Position numbers and translations under genes: made by a program
IMG/VR virus record: IMGVR_UViG_3300048922_000478
Location: 1 to 38,272 of that record
Source: a virus
Length of the DNA stretch: 38,272 nucleotides
Reading direction: 5' to 3' (one strand)
In this document: positions 23,907 to 31,702 of the stretch, piece after piece
Layout: each line of letters opens with the position of its first letter
How positions within the stretch are numbered: the stretch's first letter is position 1
Notes under the pieces: generated by a model
The model's input: the letters and a program-made list of their open reading frames with translations, nothing else
The model's database searches: none
Told to the model about the DNA's origin: nothing

Positions 23907-24236
23907 ATGACGCTTGAAACCATCGTCCGTCCGTTCCAGACCAATGACGTGTCGCCCGGAAAAACTGCGATCGACACCGGCTTTTCGAACAGCAATGCGC
24001 CCGTCCATTTGCAGCTTGGCAAAGATGGATGGCCGCCAAAGGTGCTGCAGGCCAGCTATTCGGCAAGCATCACCAATTATGTGATCCGGCGCCCGGTTGA
24101 GAATTACCCGAACAACGCCTCGAATCCTCCGGGCCAGTCATGGAACCCGGATTACGCCGGGACCAATACAAACATCGGCGGGTCGATCAACGTCGGTTCG
24201 GCGCCCTCGGATAGTTCGGACGTGGCGATCGGATGA
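23907..24236 (+). CDS. Small tail tip-associated protein (109 aa)
   Basis: A 109-residue protein with good RBS (GAGGGAGAG) before ATG 23907. It starts LETIVRPFQTNDVSPGK and contains PVHLQLGKDGWPPKVLQASY, a pattern I associate with small tail proteins encoded after the hub gene, then an Asn/Pro/Gly-rich region that is probably extended (NYPNNASNPPGQSWNPDYAG). No enzymatic motif. Its stop overlaps the next ATG, linking it to the repeat protein downstream. Confidence 0.6.
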   Translation: MTLETIVRPFQTNDVSPGKTAIDTGFSNSNAPVHLQLGKDGWPPKVLQASYSASITNYVIRRPVENYPNNASNPPGQSWNPDYAGTNTNIGGSINVGSAPSDSSDVAIG

Positions 24237-24892
24237 CGACGGAATCGAGCCGCGTCACCTCGACGCGGCGTCTCAGGTCGCCGGATGCCGATCCGACGGC
24301 GCCAACCTCGGACTCCGATATTATCATCGAGGTCATCGACCAGATCACCTTTATTGACCCTGCAAAGCAATATCAGGAGGTTACGTGGGCGTTCGATAAT
24401 TCAGACCAGGAGACGCGGAAAACTCATGCTGTTGTCATTACGGGAAGTGACGATGGCTCAAAGATCAGCGTTGAGCGTGTTGACGCCTATTCGGTCATTG
24501 ACCCAGCAGACCATTATCAGGAAACAGTGACGACGCTCGATAATGGGAGCGAAGACCGTTTCGCTCTTGATTATTCAGCAGCGTCCGGCGACGCGCGGGT
24601 CACGCATGATGTCAAGATCTGGTCGAAGGATGGTTCCTCATGGGTGCTGGTCCGGCGAACGGATTCCTTCCGGGTCGTTCACGGCTCTGACCGGCAATAT
24701 TGGGAAATCGAATTCGCGCTCGACAACAGGGACCATGACGCCGGCAATCCGCCGCCCGACGATCTGGACGCGCCGATAACGGCTTGGGACGGCACGACGA
24801 TCAATCCGCCGTGGCGGCTCGATCCCTTCCAGAACATCGTTGACGTGTCCTGGAGCGGCCTGGCGGTGGTGTTTTATGACGGGGCGACTTGA
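24233..24892 (+). CDS. Tail protein with three tandem beta repeats
   Basis: A 219-residue protein with internal repeats of about 42-50 residues. Each has a D-x-x-x-(V/F)-(I/V) start, an aromatic Y-(Q/W)-E and an LDN or FDN close: DQITFIDPAKQYQEVTWAFD, DAYSVIDPADHYQETVTTLD, DSFRVVHGSDRQYWEIEFAL. The repeats are strongly beta and acidic. The C-terminal part ends with WSGLAVVFYDGAT. Third-position bias is weaker than in the neighbours, with more AT (24380-24540), which may mean recent acquisition. It is probably a fibre or tip component. The repeat suggests one blade or strand set per copy. Confidence 0.6.
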   Translation: MTTESSRVTSTRRLRSPDADPTAPTSDSDIIIEVIDQITFIDPAKQYQEVTWAFDNSDQETRKTHAVVITGSDDGSKISVERVDAYSVIDPADHYQETVTTLDNGSEDRFALDYSAASGDARVTHDVKIWSKDGSSWVLVRRTDSFRVVHGSDRQYWEIEFALDNRDHDAGNPPPDDLDAPITAWDGTTINPPWRLDPFQNIVDVSWSGLAVVFYDGAT

Positions 24893-26040
24893 TGGGGTTC
24901 CTTTCTGATCCGGGCGCATCCGTCGCGGATTTCTCCAAGGCCGTGATCTCGCTCTGGTTCCGCGTGCCGCAGGCCTCGCTCGATGCGGCTGCGGCTGCAT
25001 GGAACGACTTTCTGAACGGCGATTCTTCGGCCTCGCCATGGGTCGGTTCGATCCCGCTCGTCACCTTCGGCTGGCAGGGCGACGGTCATAGCGCAGCTTT
25101 TTTCTCCGGGTCCAGCACGAGTTTCGGCATCGCCCCGAGCTATATCGGCGTTTTTGCCGGCGGCGTCGATCCCGACACCGGAAATCCGGTTCCTTGTCTC
25201 TATGCGCGGCTGCAATACAGCCATGGCGGCACGCAGGACGACGGGACCAATAACGGGCTGATCGCCCCGGACGCCTTTGAAGTCGGGGCCAATAATTACG
25301 CCGGTTACACGACGCTGCGCAGTTCGGCCGGCCATATCCTGGCCCCGGCGCCGATCAGGGTCGCGGCGGACAAATGGCACCACGCCCTGATCTCGTTCGA
25401 CGTCAGCGCCGGGTCATCGGTTGCTTACGACGACAGCGGCGTGATGACGGCCTCCGCCGCCAGCAAATTCTGGTGGGCGTTCGACGACGTCGATTATAAT
25501 GGCGACGCCATCGGCCCCCACGGCGTCTACGCCATGACCGGCGCCGGCGGTCTGAACGACATCGTTTCGCTGTTCTCCGGACAGCCCATCGTCCAGGCCG
25601 GTTATGACGCCTTTGGCGCGGAAACCTTCACCACGATCGGGACCGATGAATTCGCCGGCGGCGCGCTGCCGGTCGCCGGGTTCCCTTTTGGCGTCCCATC
25701 GACGGCCGCGAATTCGGGCGCGATTCTCAAGGTCGAAATGGCCGAATTCCAGATGTTTACCGGCGTCACGCTCGACACATCGATAACCGCCCACCGCCGC
25801 GCCTTCATAAACGCCGACGGCAAGCCGGTCCCGCCGAAATATTCGCGCGCGACGGATGGAACGATCAGCGCCGATCCGGCGTCGCCGCCTGTAACCCTGC
25901 TCGGCAAACTGCCGGATGTCGCGCTTTGCCAATCCTCGGGCAACTGGATCGGCGGCAAGAACATGGGTTCGGCGACGACGCATTTCGCCAAGACTGGCAC
26001 GGTCAAATCATTCACGCCCGATCCGAAACTCGGCGTTTAA
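24892..26040 (+). CDS. Lectin-like (concanavalin/LamG-like) tail protein
   Basis: A 382-residue protein beginning at ATG 24892, which shares TGATG with the preceding stop. Motifs suggest a jelly-roll lectin fold: AVISLWFRVPQASLDAA, then a strand-rich body, and KWHHALISFDVSAGSSVAYD, the W-H-H-(A/L)-x-x-(S/T)-(F/W/V) signature of LamG-like domains. The C-terminal KVEMAEFQMFTGVTLDTS matches the closing strands, with NADGKPVPP after it. It may bind surface glycans of the host. The lectin assignment is by pattern only. Confidence 0.62.
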   Translation: MGFLSDPGASVADFSKAVISLWFRVPQASLDAAAAAWNDFLNGDSSASPWVGSIPLVTFGWQGDGHSAAFFSGSSTSFGIAPSYIGVFAGGVDPDTGNPVPCLYARLQYSHGGTQDDGTNNGLIAPDAFEVGANNYAGYTTLRSSAGHILAPAPIRVAADKWHHALISFDVSAGSSVAYDDSGVMTASAASKFWWAFDDVDYNGDAIGPHGVYAMTGAGGLNDIVSLFSGQPIVQAGYDAFGAETFTTIGTDEFAGGALPVAGFPFGVPSTAANSGAILKVEMAEFQMFTGVTLDTSITAHRRAFINADGKPVPPKYSRATDGTISADPASPPVTLLGKLPDVALCQSSGNWIGGKNMGSATTHFAKTGTVKSFTPDPKLGV

Positions 26041-26061
26041 TCTCAAGAAAGACCGGCGGAA

Positions 26062-27105
26062 ATGTCGATTTCACTGTACCTGCGCTCGATCCTCGGGCGC
26101 GCTTTGACATGGGCCGAAGGCGACGCCAACTGGACCGCGATCCAGACCGCCGTCAATGGCCTGCTGGCGGTCAGCCCCGGCCTCGGCATCGCCTCGATTA
26201 CGCAGCCGACGCCGTCCACGATCCGGATCACGCTTTCGGACAGCACCACGGCGACGTTCACGCTGCCGATGGGGTCTTATCGTTATCAAGGCGCCTGGGC
26301 GGCCTCGACCGCCTATGTCGTCAACGATACCTTTCTGCAAGCCGGAACGCTCTATGCGGTCCTGGTCGCGCACACGTCGGCTTCGACCTTTTCGGCCGGC
26401 GCCAATGACGGCGCGGGCCATGATTATTATCAGGCGTTGGTGTCGTCGCCGTCGAATGTGCTGCCCTCGGGCGGAGCGACGCGGCAGGCCCTCACCAAGA
26501 CCGACGGGACCGATTTCAATACGCAATGGGCGACGCTGCGAGAATTGCCCACGGCGGGCGCGAGCGGCCAGGTTGTCGGCTATGGCGGGTCGTCTGGAAC
26601 AGGCGCGTGGGTCACGCCGCCAAACGGCGTCCCAAGCGGGGGCGCATCCGGAAACTTCCTGACTTATGGCGGAACGACGGGAACCGCGTCCTGGGCGACG
26701 CCGGCGCTTTCCGGCCTATCAGATGTCAACGTCACCGAAGGGGCCGGCATCGACGGCTATTCGCTAACGTGGAACAATTCGACCTCGAAATGGGTCGCGA
26801 CGGGTCCGCTCCCGCTCGGCTCGATCGCGGCGAGCGGAACGACCTCGGTCAGCCCCGCCTCAAGCGTTTGGCAAGGCACGCCGACCGGAGCCTGTACGCT
26901 CAACGCCGCCAGCGTCGGTCAGAACCATATCCTGAGCGTCATCGTTACCACCTCCGGCACGACCTCCTACAACGTGACCTTCGGCACGAATTTCAAATCG
27001 TCCGGCGTGATCGCGACCGGGACCACAACGGCGAAAGTCTGGACCGTGACCTTCATCGGCGACGGGACAACCTACACCGAAATCGGGCGCACCGGCCCGC
27101 TGTAA
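26062..27105 (+). CDS. Tail fibre-like protein with glycine-rich repeats
   Basis: A 347-residue protein. An N-terminal head region (SISLYLRSILGRALTWAEGD) probably attaches to the tip. A beta module YRYQGAWAASTAYVVNDTFL with TLYAVLVAHTSAS belongs to the same AGT/AHT type seen in the tube and tip proteins. Repeats follow (LPTAGASGQVVGYGGSSGTG, then VPSGGASGNFLTYGGTTG), typical of fibre shafts. The C-terminal half contains SLTWNNSTSKWVA and a final beta domain. Likely a receptor-binding or side fibre. Confidence 0.68.
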   Translation: MSISLYLRSILGRALTWAEGDANWTAIQTAVNGLLAVSPGLGIASITQPTPSTIRITLSDSTTATFTLPMGSYRYQGAWAASTAYVVNDTFLQAGTLYAVLVAHTSASTFSAGANDGAGHDYYQALVSSPSNVLPSGGATRQALTKTDGTDFNTQWATLRELPTAGASGQVVGYGGSSGTGAWVTPPNGVPSGGASGNFLTYGGTTGTASWATPALSGLSDVNVTEGAGIDGYSLTWNNSTSKWVATGPLPLGSIAASGTTSVSPASSVWQGTPTGACTLNAASVGQNHILSVIVTTSGTTSYNVTFGTNFKSSGVIATGTTTAKVWTVTFIGDGTTYTEIGRTGPL

Positions 27106-27130
27106 ACCGCTTCCATACAGGGGAATTCAA

Positions 27131-27316
27131 ATGACTGGACAATCGCCGGCAGCAGGCGAAATGCGAGCCTGTGGCCGCGTCAGATCGACATCCATCGAAA
27201 TGACCGTCATCCGCGCCGATGGGCGCCGCGAGCCTTTGGGCGTCGTCGGCTATTGGCATGAAAACCCGCTTTACCGACTCGCGCACCGCATTGGCCGCGC
27301 GCTGAACATCCGCTGA
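27131..27316 (+). CDS. Small basic phage protein (61 aa)
   Basis: A 61-residue protein with RBS AGGGGAATTC before ATG 27131. It has an alternating strand then helix: IEMTVIRADGRREPLGVVGY, then NPLYRLAHRIGRALNIR. It resembles short proteins found within tail fibre modules. The basic C-terminal helix could be amphipathic. Function unknown. Confidence 0.55.
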   Translation: MTGQSPAAGEMRACGRVRSTSIEMTVIRADGRREPLGVVGYWHENPLYRLAHRIGRALNIR

Positions 27317-27332
27317 CATAGGAGATCCACAG

Positions 27333-27710
27333 ATGACCGCGCGCACTCAGAATAACGGCCTCGCCCGCGTGACTTCGCTTCTCGCCGCCGCCGCATGGTA
27401 CTTCCAATGGGGCACCGGTTCCGGCGCCGCCGCCTCGGCCAATGTCGTGACCACGACCAGCACCACGGAAGCGCGCGTTACGTGTGCCACGTCTCAGGTC
27501 ACGACCACGGCCACCAATGACACGCTGCAATTGACCGGCACGATCACGGCGGCGGGCGCCCGCACCATTACCGAAGTCGGCGTGTTCGACGCGGCGGGAA
27601 CCGGTTCGCCTCCGACCGGAGGGAACATGGATTATTATTGCGATTTCACCTCTGTCGGCCTGTGGTCCGGCGATTCCATCGCCTTCACGGTCAAGGTCGC
27701 CTACTCCTAA
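27333..27710 (+). CDS. Phage structural protein, tail-fibre associated (125 aa)
   Basis: A 125-residue protein with a clear AGGAG before its ATG. Thr/Ala-rich strands (ANVVTTTSTTEARVTCATSQ, NDTLQLTGTITAAGARTITE) and EVGVFDAAG followed by YYCDFTSVGLWSGDSIAFTV match small conserved tail proteins with a beta-sandwich that occur near fibre genes. The motif T-I-T-E-x-G-x-F-(D/N) is a feature of phage-tail-associated beta proteins. Probably a tail tip or fibre accessory component. Confidence 0.6.
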   Translation: MTARTQNNGLARVTSLLAAAAWYFQWGTGSGAAASANVVTTTSTTEARVTCATSQVTTTATNDTLQLTGTITAAGARTITEVGVFDAAGTGSPPTGGNMDYYCDFTSVGLWSGDSIAFTVKVAYS

Positions 27711-27728
27711 CCCGGCAAGAGGCGCATC

Positions 27729-28220
27729 ATGACCAGCAGAACAGCATGGGCGGCCGGCAACGGGCAAGGCCTGACATGGGGGACCGCGATCAATTCCGCC
27801 GACATGGCGAGCATGGCGAACGCCAAGACCGTCTTGTCCAGCGTCGCTGATATCGCCAACGGGACGAATCTTGACCAGTTCATGGACGTTTCGGTTCGCT
27901 GCGCCATTTCGTCCAGCACCATCGCCGCAGGCGCGAATTTCGCGCTGTGGATTTATGAATTGCTGGACGATGGCTCGACCTATGGCGACGGCCAATTGAC
28001 GGCTGGCACGGCGGCGACGGCCACGCCGACCTTCCCGCCCTGCGCGATCATCCCACTCGTCGCCGCCGCCTCGCAAACGACGCTCGTCGGCTATTCCAAC
28101 GGCATCATCATCCCTCCCGGCTCGTTCCGGCTGGCGATTCAGAACAATTCGGGCTTTACGCTGACGAGCGGGACGCAGACGGTCAAATATCGAACTTACA
28201 ACATCAATCTGAATTCGTAA
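27729..28220 (+). CDS. Phage structural protein (163 aa)
   Basis: A 163-residue beta-rich protein (AAGNGQGLTWGTAINSADMA, FALWIYELLDDGSTYGDGQL, FRLAIQNNSGFTLTSGTQTV), rich in Thr and Asn. It has RBS AAGAGG before the ATG. It resembles small tail-fibre accessory proteins with a beta-sandwich fold that often precede a fibre gene. Function is not determined. It lies 9 bases before the repeat fibre gene. Confidence 0.55.
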   Translation: MTSRTAWAAGNGQGLTWGTAINSADMASMANAKTVLSSVADIANGTNLDQFMDVSVRCAISSSTIAAGANFALWIYELLDDGSTYGDGQLTAGTAATATPTFPPCAIIPLVAAASQTTLVGYSNGIIIPPGSFRLAIQNNSGFTLTSGTQTVKYRTYNINLNS

Positions 28221-28229
28221 GGCGCGACA

Positions 28230-29984
28230 ATGGGCCTGATCTTGCCGCGCAATCCGCTTGCTTTCCCCGGCAGCTCGCCAGCGATGAGTATAGCGCATCC
28301 GATGGCGAGCGGCGCTCGCTATGCGGGCGTTGCGGCGCCAGGCGGCACATTCATCGATTTGAAGAGCGGAAACGCCGGCGTCGTGACAGGCGGGTCGCTG
28401 ACAAGTTTAATATATCCCGGCATGGGATTGGCGGTAAAAAGTAATGTGTCCGGCACCTATATCGCCGTCGCCAATTCTTATTCCGATAGCCCTAGCTCAG
28501 TCACGTTCGCAGGCATTGTTTCACCCATTGCCAGCACGACCGCTGTTTTATTCGACACGATTGCTACAAGCGGGTCGAGCGATTCTTATATCTGGCTCAA
28601 TTCTCTCGTTCTTAAAATCGTCGTCAATGGCGCGACCGTTAGTTCTGGGATAACGCTTTCGATAGGCGTCCCTTATTTCATTGCGGCCAGCGCGCGAAAC
28701 GGGCAACAAAATTTCGTTGTCGTTAATCTCAAAACCGGGGCCATTCAAACCGCAACGTCAGCAACGGCGCTGACGATGATTGTAGGGTCAAGCACTTGGT
28801 CGGTAGGAGGGTATTCCGGGGCGCTTTCGTCGAGCGCCTACCTCGCGGCGTTCGCCTATAGCGTCAATAATTTCTTATCCGTCGCCCAGCTCAAGGCCTG
28901 GGCGGCGGCGCCGTGGGATTATTGGTATCCACAGGCGGTTAGCCAGCAAATATTCGATTCTTTACGCATCGCGCCGGCAACCGTAAATTACAATCAAAGC
29001 CTTTCGATTTCGTCCGCGTCCTCCGTCATACCGACACATGGCGTCGGCAAGCTGGCCTCCATAACGTCGGCGGCGAGCATTGCCGATGCAAAAGCCGTCG
29101 CCAAAGCCTTCGCGCTTTCGTCGGCCTCAAGCGCGACGCTGGCAAAAGCGGCGATCTTCGCGCTGGCGCTGGCGTTGTCATCGGCTTCCGCCATTTCTCT
29201 CGCCCTTGGCCGCGCCTATAATCGCGCGCTCGCCATTGCTTCCGCTTCCGCGCTCAGCCTCGCGCGAGGCGTGGGTCTGGCGAAATTGGTTTCGTCAGCA
29301 TCCTCTACCTCCGCCGCGCGGCAGATCGGCAAATACCTCGCGGCGGCGGCGTCTGGCGCGGTTTCGGCGTCGCATTCCGTCCTGAAGGCGCTGTCGTTCG
29401 CCTCGGCTGGCGCGGTTGGCCTTGCGCGGGCGGTCACGAAAATCCTGGCGCTGTCCTCGGCGTCATCGGTCGTCCTGATCTATGGCCGCGCCTTCATCCG
29501 CAATCTTGCGATTGTCTCGGCGTCGTCCGTTACGCTGGTCAAGGTCGCCATCTTCGCCCGCGCGCTCTCGGTCGCTTCGACTTCAGCGGCGTCTCTCAGG
29601 CGATCGATAGGCAAGTTGGCGCCAATTGCCGCGCCAAGCGTTCTTTCTATGGCGAAAACAGCAAGCCTTCATTGCGCTATGGCGGCGGCCTCATCCGTTT
29701 CTGCCGCCAAAGCCATCGCCTTGAATGGGCTCGCGTTCGCTTCGGCTTCGTCTGCCGCGCTCTCGCGGCGCATATCGATCACCGCCGCCGCCGCCTCATC
29801 CGCCGCGCTCGCTCTTGTCTCTACCGTCGCCCATTCAGTCGCCATCCGCGCGCTGGCGCTTTCCGGATCGATCGCGCGCAGCATCGCGATCAGCGGCGTC
29901 ATTGCGCGCTCAGCTCCCGTCGTCGGCGTGATCGAACGGGCAAAATCCCTTGTCGGAATTCTTCTGCCGAAGGAAACGAAATGA
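28230..29984 (+). CDS. Fibre-like protein with about 15 Ala/Ser-rich tandem repeats
   Basis: A 584-residue protein. Residues 1-240 are a beta domain with a LamG-like feel (SYIWLNSLVLKIVVNGATVS, SLAQLKAW-type ending in QLKAWAAAPWDYWYPQ). From about residue 253 to the end come roughly 15 imperfect repeats of 17-24 residues built on (L/I/F)-x-S-A-S-S-x-x-L-A-(R/K)-x-x-x-x-x-x-L-A, for example LSSASSATLAKAAIFALA, LSSASAISLALGRAYNRALA and IVSASSVTLVKVAIFARALS. They are almost purely Ala, Ser, Leu, Val and Ile with a single Arg/Lys, and no Gly/Pro. The ATGA overlap with the next gene suggests coupling. A silk-like, solenoid or membrane-active fibre are options. I know no named family for this repeat. 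Confidence 0.65.
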   Translation: MGLILPRNPLAFPGSSPAMSIAHPMASGARYAGVAAPGGTFIDLKSGNAGVVTGGSLTSLIYPGMGLAVKSNVSGTYIAVANSYSDSPSSVTFAGIVSPIASTTAVLFDTIATSGSSDSYIWLNSLVLKIVVNGATVSSGITLSIGVPYFIAASARNGQQNFVVVNLKTGAIQTATSATALTMIVGSSTWSVGGYSGALSSSAYLAAFAYSVNNFLSVAQLKAWAAAPWDYWYPQAVSQQIFDSLRIAPATVNYNQSLSISSASSVIPTHGVGKLASITSAASIADAKAVAKAFALSSASSATLAKAAIFALALALSSASAISLALGRAYNRALAIASASALSLARGVGLAKLVSSASSTSAARQIGKYLAAAASGAVSASHSVLKALSFASAGAVGLARAVTKILALSSASSVVLIYGRAFIRNLAIVSASSVTLVKVAIFARALSVASTSAASLRRSIGKLAPIAAPSVLSMAKTASLHCAMAAASSVSAAKAIALNGLAFASASSAALSRRISITAAAASSAALALVSTVAHSVAIRALALSGSIARSIAISGVIARSAPVVGVIERAKSLVGILLPKETK

Positions 29985-30346
29985 ACAAAAATCAAAACGT
30001 CTCCATCCCCGCAGGCGATACGCCGACGCTCACCATTGCAATCGAAGTCGCAGACGGCTCGGCGTTCGATCCGACCGGCGCAACCGGAACCTGGTGGATG
30101 GGGAAAACCTCGACTTCATCGGGCGCGGATGTCCTGTTGAAGAAATCGTCGGCTACCACGGGCGCGAGTTTTGTGCAGGATCCCACGACGCTGGAATGGT
30201 CGCTCTGGGTGACGCTGGCCGAAGCCGACACTGAAAGCCAGACGCCAGGGGATTACTACCATGAAGCCCTGATCGTGGAGGCCTCCGGCATTCGCTCCCG
30301 CATCATGACGGGAAAATTCACCGTGGCCCCCACCATCATCCGCTAA
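29981..30346 (+). CDS. BppU-like small beta protein (121 aa)
   Basis: A 121-residue protein starting at ATG 29981, overlapping the previous stop. Pattern: NVSIPAGDTPTLTIAIEVAD, then FDPTGATGTWWMGKTS, a middle strand set (LEWSLWVTLAEADTES), and PGDYYHEALIVEASGIRSRI with the closing strands MTGKFTVAPT. This is the layout of the immunoglobulin-like N-domain of baseplate upper (BppU-like) proteins. It probably connects fibres to the tip or is a small fibre adaptor. The match is by pattern. Confidence 0.6.
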   Translation: MNKNQNVSIPAGDTPTLTIAIEVADGSAFDPTGATGTWWMGKTSTSSGADVLLKKSSATTGASFVQDPTTLEWSLWVTLAEADTESQTPGDYYHEALIVEASGIRSRIMTGKFTVAPTIIR

Positions 30347-30372
30347 AAATCCAATCTCCGAGAGGTTTCAAA

Positions 30373-30642
30373 ATGCGCGCCTTGCTCGCCGCATTGCTCT
30401 TTTGCGCGCCCTCGGCGCTGGCGTCCGAATATGTCGATCCGCCCCATTGGGCTGTCGTGATCGACGCCTGCCGCTCGGACGACGCCGGCCATTGCGCGCG
30501 GTTCCGCAAGCCGTTCGAAGCTGATTCCGAGATCTCTTGCATGATGAGCGGTTGGCAGGCGGCGAGCCAATGGTTGATGCAAAATCCCGGCTGGATCCTG
30601 AAAAAGCAGGCCTGCGCGCCGGCGAGCGAGAAAGACATCTGA
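30373..30642 (+). CDS. Small secreted cysteine-containing protein (89 aa)
   Basis: An 89-residue protein with RBS GAGAGG. The N-terminal MRALLAALLFCAPSALA is a signal peptide ending in an A-L-A cleavage site. The mature part has four cysteines (DAC, GHC, ISC, QAC) and a helix GWQAASQWLMQNPGWILKK. The C-terminal half resembles a small conserved phage protein with W-x-x-x-x-P-G-W-x-L near a final cysteine. It is likely periplasmic and disulfide-bonded, in the lysis region, possibly an accessory to envelope disruption or exclusion. No specific function seen. Confidence 0.62.
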   Translation: MRALLAALLFCAPSALASEYVDPPHWAVVIDACRSDDAGHCARFRKPFEADSEISCMMSGWQAASQWLMQNPGWILKKQACAPASEKDI

Positions 30643-30722
30643 TGATCTCGCCCGAACAAGGCGCCGCCGCCTTCGCCTGCGACGCCGCCGCTTACGCGCT
30701 CTGGGCGATCTTCGCGCCATGA
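30642..30722 (+). CDS. Very small protein (26 aa), coupled on both sides
   Basis: ATG 30642 shares TGATG with the previous stop, and the TGA at 30720-30722 overlaps the next ATG. The 26-residue product has a hydrophobic centre (AAAFACDAAAYALWAIFAP) and may be a small membrane peptide. Two-sided coupling is the evidence. It is too short for a homology judgement. Confidence 0.42.
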   Translation: MISPEQGAAAFACDAAAYALWAIFAP

Positions 30723-30943
30723 TCGGCAAAGCCGCCGTTCTCGCCGTCAAGGTCGTTGGCGTCCTGATGATCGTCCTGACCTGCGGCGTCGGGGTCATCT
30801 TCACGGTGCTGATGCTCGCGCTTGAGGCGCTGGGCCGCCTCGCGCTGGAGTTCGTCCGGTCGCGCTTCGCCCGCTCCGGCGGGTTGCTAGCGGCGCTGTT
30901 TGGCGGCGCGCTCTGGCTTTTTCTCTCCGCTCTTCGAAACTGA
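30719..30943 (+). CDS. Small membrane protein in lysis region (74 aa)
   Basis: A 74-residue protein with two hydrophobic segments: AVKVVGVLMIVLTCGVGVIF plus TVLMLALEALG, and GGLLAALFGGALWLFLSAL, separated by a basic loop (EFVRSRFARS). The two-helix topology and position just before the holin and lysozyme genes suggest a holin/antiholin-type role or a pinholin partner. Starts at an ATGA overlap. Confidence 0.55.
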   Translation: MIGKAAVLAVKVVGVLMIVLTCGVGVIFTVLMLALEALGRLALEFVRSRFARSGGLLAALFGGALWLFLSALRN

Positions 30944-30956
30944 CAAGGAGGCGCTT

Positions 30957-31220
30957 TTGCTCGCGCTGACCAAAATTCTCGCCGCGGCCAACGCCCGCAT
31001 GATCGACGGCTGGCGGCAAGAGATCATTCGCTTGTGGTCGCTCCGCGTCGCTTTGATCTGGATCACGGTTGGCGCCGTCATTTTCGTCGCGCCGATGATT
31101 TCGGACGAAGCCAAGGCGCTGATTGGCGCATGGCCCTTCGCTGGCGGCCTGTTCCTGGCCTCGGTCTCGTTCGGGCTGGCCCGCATCCTCAAGCAGCCCG
31201 GGACCGACGCCAATGGCTGA
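30957..31220 (+). CDS. Holin-like membrane protein (DUF7940-type)
   Basis: An 87-residue protein. TTG 30957 is preferred because AAGGAG lies 6 bases upstream. It starts with an amphipathic helix (ALTKILAAANARMIDGWRQE), then a basic RLWSLRVALIWITVGAVIF and a second helix WPFAGGLFLASVSFGLARIL. The pattern M-I-D-x-W-R...W-S-(L/I)-R is typical of DUF7940/holin-type proteins next to phage lysozymes. Its stop overlaps the lysozyme ORF. It likely depolarises or permeabilises the inner membrane to start lysis. Confidence 0.68.
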   Translation: MLALTKILAAANARMIDGWRQEIIRLWSLRVALIWITVGAVIFVAPMISDEAKALIGAWPFAGGLFLASVSFGLARILKQPGTDANG

Positions 31221-31698
31221 CGCCCCGAAAAAACTCAACCGCCTGCACAAGAGCGGCATCGCGGCGGCTTTGGCTGTTTCGGTCGTCGGCGGGTTCGAGG
31301 GGCTGCGGCAGAACGCCTATCCAGATCCAGCGACGCGCGGGAAGCCCTGGACCGTCTGCTACGGCCACACCGGCCCGGACGTCACGCCCGGCGAGCGCGC
31401 CAGCCTGGCCGAATGCAAGACGCTGCTGCTGGCCGATCTCGACCGCGAGGCCGATGGAATCGAGCGATGCATCCGCGCGCCGATGACCGACGCGCGCTAT
31501 GTCGCGGTCCTCAGCCTCGCCCACAATATCGGCGTCGGCGGCGTCTGCCGCTCGAGCGTCGTCGCCAGGCTCAATGCGGGCGACATCCGCGGCGGCTGCG
31601 ACGCGCTGCTGCATTTCAACCGCGCCGCCGGATTCGTCATGCCGGGCCTCACCCGGCGCCGCGAAAAAGAACGCGAATTATGCCTGATGGAGGGCTGA
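31213..31698 (+). CDS. Endolysin, GH24 lysozyme with probable SAR anchor
   Basis: A 161-residue protein from ATG 31213. The catalytic triad of T4/P21-type lysozyme is present: E29 in GGFEGLRQNAYPD, D38 eight residues later, and T47 in KPWTVCYGHTG, the T-x-x-Y-G-H motif. Later helices (MTDARYVAVLSLAHNIGVGG, FNRAAGFVMPGLTRRREKER) match GH24. Residues 15-28 (GIAAALAVSVVGGF) are weakly hydrophobic and Gly/Ala-rich, as in signal-arrest-release anchors, after a basic N-terminus. It cleaves the peptidoglycan glycan strand after membrane depolarisation. Confidence 0.92.
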   Translation: MADAPKKLNRLHKSGIAAALAVSVVGGFEGLRQNAYPDPATRGKPWTVCYGHTGPDVTPGERASLAECKTLLLADLDREADGIERCIRAPMTDARYVAVLSLAHNIGVGGVCRSSVVARLNAGDIRGGCDALLHFNRAAGFVMPGLTRRREKERELCLMEG

Positions 31699-31702
31699 TA
31701 CC

